From NCBI RefSeq assembly GCF_900545795.1, contig NZ_URAR01000014.1:1-46414 (forward strand): a stretch of DNA of 46,414 nt. Reading direction: 5' to 3'. The position numbers and the translations under genes were made by a program. The notes under the pieces are model-generated. The model was not told the DNA's origin and did not search any database. It saw nothing but the letters and a program-made list of their open reading frames with translations. The stretch's first letter is position 1. Every line of letters starts with the position of its first letter. Below, in pieces: positions 43,339-46,414 of this stretch. The stretch is from an uncultured Veillonella sp. GTDB lineage: Bacteria > Bacillota > Negativicutes > Veillonellales > Veillonellaceae.

Positions 43339-44340
43339 CTAAATAATAGAAATTATTCCTTGAATAACTGCGTACGCTACAGCGGACATCAGAGCACTCA
43401 ATGGAATGGTCACAAACCAGGCCATAACCATGGAACGTGCTACGCCCCAGTTAACAGCTTTTACGCGTTTTGCAGTACCAACCCCCATAATGGAGCCACT
43501 TACTACATGAGTTGTAGAAACTGGCAAATGAAGGAATGTAGCCGTAAAAATTGTAATAGCAGAGTTTAAATCTGCCGCAAAGCCATTAATTGTTTCGAGT
43601 TTAAAAATCTTATTCCCCATTGTGGAGATAATACGCCAACCACCAGCAGCAGTCCCTAATGCCATAGCAGCAGCACAAGAAAGTTTAACCCAAGTTGGTA
43701 CATCTAATGTGTCAATATAGCCACCACTGAGCAAAGTTAATGTAATAATACCCATAGCTTTTTGAGCATCATTAGAGCCATGTGAAAAGGCCATCAAGGT
43801 AGCTGATAATAATTGCATATTGCGGAAGCTATCATTTAAAGCAATTGGCGAAAAACGGCCGAATAACAATAATAATACATTCATAATAATATAGCCGAAT
43901 ACCATAGCAATGATAGGTGATAATACAAGGGATAAGAAGATTTTACCAATCCCTGCAAAGTTAAGTGCCTCATAACCAACTGATATCATAACGGCCCCTA
44001 CTACACCGCCAATCAAGGCATGGGAGGAGGAACTCGGAATACCATACCACCAGGTAATAAGATTCCACGCAATAGCACCTAATAAAGCCGCACTAATTAC
44101 TTCTGCATTAATGAGGCTCGGGGAAATGACCAAGTCACCACCGATTGTCTTTGCAACGCCCGTACTAACAAGAGCACCAGCAAAGTTTAAAACGGCAGTC
44201 ATCATAACCGCTTTTTGCGGCGAAATAGCTCTCGTTGATACAGATGTTGCAATAGCATTTGCTGTATCATGGAAGCCATTAATATAATCAAACGCAAGGG
44301 CTAGAAACACAACTAGCCACACCAACCAATGATCAAGCAT
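43339..44340 (-). CDS. pit: Inorganic phosphate transporter, PiT family
   Basis: The 333-aa membrane transporter of phosphate with H+ or Na+ has the duplicated PiT signature: GFHDTANAIATSVSTRAISP near the N-terminus and FSHGSNDAQKAMGIITL in the middle, then STTHVVSGSIMGVG in the last third, and about 10 membrane segments. Its ATG overlaps the stop of the upstream DUF47 gene (ATGCTTGA), the usual pair for this transporter. Confidence 0.94.
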   Translation of the reverse strand: MLDHWLVWLVVFLALAFDYINGFHDTANAIATSVSTRAISPQKAVMMTAVLNFAGALVSTGVAKTIGGDLVISPSLINAEVISAALLGAIAWNLITWWYGIPSSSSHALIGGVVGAVMISVGYEALNFAGIGKIFLSLVLSPIIAMVFGYIIMNVLLLLFGRFSPIALNDSFRNMQLLSATLMAFSHGSNDAQKAMGIITLTLLSGGYIDTLDVPTWVKLSCAAAMALGTAAGGWRIISTMGNKIFKLETINGFAADLNSAITIFTATFLHLPVSTTHVVSGSIMGVGTAKRVKAVNWGVARSMVMAWFVTIPLSALMSAVAYAVIQGIISII

Positions 44341-44962
44341 ACTTCAACACAACCCGGCGGAATGTGCCAACCAAATCCTCACAGCCATCAATTACATCTT
44401 CAATAGAATTGAGGATTTCCTTCCATTTAATAAGCTCAATAGGATCAGTGCAATCTTTGAACAAAGTAGCCATTTCTTCATGGTAAACACCATCAGCTAC
44501 TTCTTCTAAACGCAATACTTCGAGTACGCGACCTTCTACTTTAACATGATTCTTCTTCAAGCTGTTCATATACGAAATAGATTTAGTAATATGTTTTAAA
44601 CATTTTCGTACGATTTGAATGAGCTTTACCGCCCCTTCATTAGGCTTCCCTACATGATACATGCACATCTTATCCATGATGTCTTTCATGCTGTCAATCG
44701 TGGTATCTAATTGCGAAATTAGCAATTGAATATCCTCACGATCCATAGGGGTAATAAAGGTAGAACGTAATTTTTCCACGGTTTCATTAACTAGTATATC
44801 TGCTTCTTTTTCTTTCGCATCAATAACTGCTAATGCTTCTTCCTTGGTTACTTCACCTTCAAATGCTTGTTCCATAATAATAGCCGCTTCATGACATAAT
44901 TCCGCATGACTATTTAAAAGGTTAAAAAATTTTTCCTCTTTGCTTTTTAAATGAAAAGCCAT
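44333..44962 (-). CDS. DUF47 (PhoU-like) partner of the phosphate transporter
   Basis: This 209-aa helical protein of the DUF47/PhoU-like family is usually paired with Pit and thought to regulate it. It has FITPMDREDIQLLISQLDTT and DTTIDSMKDIMDKMCMY typical of the family. The ATG at 44962 has GGAGG upstream; the frame could start 4 codons earlier, but that would run through the ribosome site. Confidence 0.9.
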   Translation of the reverse strand: MAFHLKSKEEKFFNLLNSHAELCHEAAIIMEQAFEGEVTKEEALAVIDAKEKEADILVNETVEKLRSTFITPMDREDIQLLISQLDTTIDSMKDIMDKMCMYHVGKPNEGAVKLIQIVRKCLKHITKSISYMNSLKKNHVKVEGRVLEVLRLEEVADGVYHEEMATLFKDCTDPIELIKWKEILNSIEDVIDGCEDLVGTFRRVVLKYA

Positions 44963-44988
44963 AGTATCCTCCAAAACCTATGCTGGAC

Positions 44989-45003
44989 CATTAGTAACTA
45001 ATG
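44989..45003. promoter_or_regulatory. Palindrome CATTAGT-A-ACTAATG in the pit leader
   Basis: A perfect 7-1-7 inverted repeat lies between a probable extended -10 (TGCTATAAT on the minus strand, 45028-45036) and the DUF47 start. It could be an operator or an mRNA hairpin. Confidence 0.4.
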
Positions 45004-45027
45004 AAAAGTAAATTTACATACTCAATA

Positions 45028-45036
45028 ATTATAGCA
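45028..45036 (-). promoter_or_regulatory. Extended -10 promoter of the DUF47-pit operon
   Basis: TGCTATAAT on the minus strand is a textbook extended -10 element, 66 bp before the DUF47 start codon. No good -35 is present, as is common with the extended form. Confidence 0.5.
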
Positions 45037-45118
45037 TATCAACAATGGATTTACCATAATTCGTAAGTTGCAAAATACATATATTCTTATGCTTTCTATA
45101 TGAAATCCACAACAAAGA

Positions 45119-45616
45119 CTATTTATTTACTTCAAATACGAGATGTTTTATCTCCGGTAAAATTAAGCGATTCATCCCTAATGTAACCGCTCCCACAGAG
45201 CCTGGTAAAGCGAAAATCAGTACATTATTTGCTACCCCAGCTATAGCTCTAGAAGCTAGTGCTTTAGTGCCAATATCTTCTGTAAAGCTCAAATATCTAA
45301 AAATTTCTCCAAACCCGGGGATTTCTTTTTCAATTATATCACCTACGGCCTCGATGGTCACATCTCGTTTGGCAATGCCTGTGCCACCAGTTAGAATGAT
45401 AGCATCTAAATCCTCTACTGCAATCCAACGATTCATAACTTCAATAAGTTTCAATGCATCATCAGGTAGCAAGGTTCGTACTTTTACAATATGATCGTCT
45501 GCCTCGGCTAAACGAACTACTGTATCGCCTCCTTTATCAGTTTCAGCTGTTCTCGTATCTGATACCGTTATAACCCCCAGAACTAAAGGGCGTTCATTTA
45601 CTTGCTGTAATGACAT
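45119..45616 (-). CDS. MoaB/MogA-type molybdenum cofactor biosynthesis protein
   Basis: This 165-aa protein acts late in molybdenum cofactor synthesis (molybdopterin adenylylation in the MogA/MoaB group). Motifs are LGVITVSDTRT near the N-terminus, ILTGGTGIAKRDVTIEAV, ASRAIAGV and FALPGSVGAVTLGMNRLI. I chose the ATG at 45616 (MSLQQVNERP) because GGAGG lies upstream, though at a long spacing of 11; in-frame ATGs at 45634 and 45646 are alternatives. No other Moco gene is in the window. Confidence 0.9.
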   Translation of the reverse strand: MSLQQVNERPLVLGVITVSDTRTAETDKGGDTVVRLAEADDHIVKVRTLLPDDALKLIEVMNRWIAVEDLDAIILTGGTGIAKRDVTIEAVGDIIEKEIPGFGEIFRYLSFTEDIGTKALASRAIAGVANNVLIFALPGSVGAVTLGMNRLILPEIKHLVFEVNK

Positions 45617-45840
45617 CGTGCTGCTATCCTCCATTTCATTAATCATATATATAGTATACCACGTTACACCTTTTGCCCCTAACTATTTAGTAAAAAATAT
45701 ATAAAAAGCCGACTAATTTATTAAGATAACCTTTTAAAAATAATATTATTATCTTAGGTTTACTTTTCTAGTCTGTAAAAATGCTTTTGCCACATTGGCT
45801 AAGTACAATCTTATACAATACAAAATCTCATATATATAAG

Positions 45841-45868
45841 AAAAAGGCCATACTATTGAGTATGACCT
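45841..45868 (-). terminator. Terminator downstream of the 172-bp repeats
   Basis: A 10-bp stem (45845-45854 with 45859-45868, one G-U pair) has a 4-nt loop and is followed by TTTTTC on the minus strand. It lies just left of repeat copy 1 and far from any minus-strand CDS end, so it would stop a transcript coming from the repeat region. Confidence 0.75.
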
Positions 45869-45884
45869 ATATAATGGTAACTTA

Positions 45885-46056
45885 CTGTTCGGATGCTGGC
45901 TATTCTTCTCCGAAGAATCGTACGCCCGAACTACGCGATTCACTCTAATTTATTCGTCGCTATCGCTCCTCTAAATTAGGTTCACTGCGTATCCCAACGC
46001 CGCTTCTATTGTGCTTAGAACATAGAGATACTTCTACTTTCCTTGGCTGGAAGCGG
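45885..46056. repeat. 172-bp structured repeat, copy 1
   Basis: Copy 1 of a pair spaced 231 bp apart, with only scattered differences from copy 2. It contains internal inverted repeats: ATTCTTCTCCGAAGAAT, then CTAATTTA with TAAATTAG flanked by TACGC and GCGTA, and a terminal CCTTGGCTGGAAGCGG. The frames are closed often, so it does not look coding. It behaves like a structured RNA or mobile repeat, but I cannot assign a named family. Confidence 0.85.
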
Positions 46057-46115
46057 TAAGTACGTGGTTACTTTGCGACTTCCTGCTCAGTGGCTGTGGA
46101 TTTCTCTGCGTCTTC

Positions 46116-46287
46116 CTGTTCGGATGCTGGCTATTCTTCTTCGAAGAATCGTACGCCCCGAACTACGCGATTCACTCTAATTTATTTGTCGCTATCGCTC
46201 CTCTAAATTAGGTTCACTGCGTATCCCAATGCCGCTTCTATTGTTCCTAGAACATAGAGATACTCCTACTTCCTTGGCTGGAAGCGG
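46116..46287. repeat. 172-bp structured repeat, copy 2
   Basis: Nearly identical to copy 1: ten or so substitutions plus one compensating base insertion and one deletion. It too ends in CCTTGGCTGGAAGCGG, which is the same sense as the 5S RNA (minus strand) segment at 46385-46399, so here it is in inverted orientation. On the minus strand it could fold with CCGCTTC pairing GAAGCGG about 50 nt later. Between the copies, 46057-46115 holds GCGACTTCCT, a 10-mer that recurs at the 5S 3' end. Confidence 0.85.
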
Positions 46288-46313
46288 CTAACAATATAGT
46301 AAGGCTTTAATAT

Positions 46314-46355
46314 AAAAATAAGAGGTCATGTCTTTCGACATAACCTCTTATTTTT
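46314..46355 (-). terminator. Terminator of the rRNA operon
   Basis: A 19-bp stem (46314-46332 with 46337-46355, one G-U pair in RNA) with a TTTC loop (GAAA in the minus-strand RNA) ends in a T-run on the minus strand. It directly follows the 5S gene 3' end. Confidence 0.9.
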
Positions 46356-46361
46356 AGTTAA

Positions 46362-46414
46362 TCAGCGACTTCCTATCCTCCCAGGCCGCTTCCAGCCAAG
46401 TACTTTCGGCGTTT
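46362..46414 (-). rRNA. rrf: 5S ribosomal RNA, 3' part, cut by the window edge
   Basis: The minus strand reads GCCGAAAGTACTTGGCTGG near the window edge, then AGCGGCCTGGGAGGATAGG and AAGTCGC, the 3' half of a bacterial 5S rRNA (compare the widespread GGGAGAGTAGGACGTCGC ending). The 5' half lies beyond the window. The exact 3' end is set by analogy only. It is followed by a strong terminator. Confidence 0.85.

Noticed and set aside
45749..45943. 64-aa minus-strand frame overlapping repeat copy 1
   Set aside because: Runs through the terminator hairpin at 45841-45868 and into the repeat, with no ribosome site or homology.

Overview
The window looks like a chromosomal segment of Veillonella (Negativicutes; diderm, low-GC, anaerobic). 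I infer this from gene content, not from a search. The strongest pointer is a biotin- and Na+-dependent methylmalonyl-CoA decarboxylase gene set (mmdA, mmdD, mmdC, mmdB) joined to a B12 mutase pathway, the classical propionate-forming, Na+-pumping route of lactate- and succinate-using Veillonella. Base composition is AT-rich, Shine-Dalgarno sites are strong (AGGAGG type), and nearly every gene is on the minus strand, in line with the minus-strand 5S rRNA gene at the right edge.

Layout, left to right. Positions 1-160 are low-complexity, with four exact 12-mers and a fifth imperfect one. Positions 165-9292 (minus) hold one long succinate-to-propionate cluster, read from 9292 down: CoA-transferase, split methylmalonyl-CoA mutase (large then small subunit), MeaB GTPase, epimerase, mmdA, mmdD, mmdC, mmdB, and an unannotated 41-residue membrane protein, ending at a strong terminator. 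The gene order nearly follows the reaction order. mmdD appears to include an in-frame epsilon-like part with its own internal Shine-Dalgarno site. Positions 9525-14870 are an O-antigen-ligase-like membrane protein, folC and valS, preceded by a valine T-box leader (about 14963-15290). Positions 15340-23557 are a housekeeping and proteostasis block: tatC with a long N-terminal extension, a polyprenyl synthase, engB, lon, clpX, clpP and tig. Positions 23930-27813 hold a CBS-pair protein, a tail-anchored coiled-coil protein, rlmH, an HtrA protease and a WalJ-type metallo-hydrolase. Positions 28004-30080 hold larE and a RuBisCO-like protein, facing a plus-strand aminotransferase (30324-31490).

Positions 31672-34791 hold a flavodoxin with a DUF3793 protein (possibly Fur-controlled), a small exported protein, a FlK-like thioesterase and tag. 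Two plus-strand genes follow, a PepT-like M20 peptidase and a MATE transporter, each with a clear terminator. Next on the minus strand are a DASS-type anion transporter, cydAB with an upstream Cys-rich Rrf2 regulator, pit with its DUF47 partner, and a MoaB/MogA protein. Positions 45841-46414 hold two 172-bp near-identical repeats lying between two minus-strand terminators, just downstream of the 5S gene, with short sequences that match 5S in reverse orientation.

Together the segment links energy metabolism (succinate decarboxylation coupled to Na+ export, dicarboxylate-type transport, cytochrome bd for oxygen scavenging) to core protein quality control. The least explained items are the mmdD/epsilon arrangement, the extra small membrane protein, the RuBisCO-like protein next to a solitary larE, the structured repeats beside 5S, and several palindromes in leader regions.
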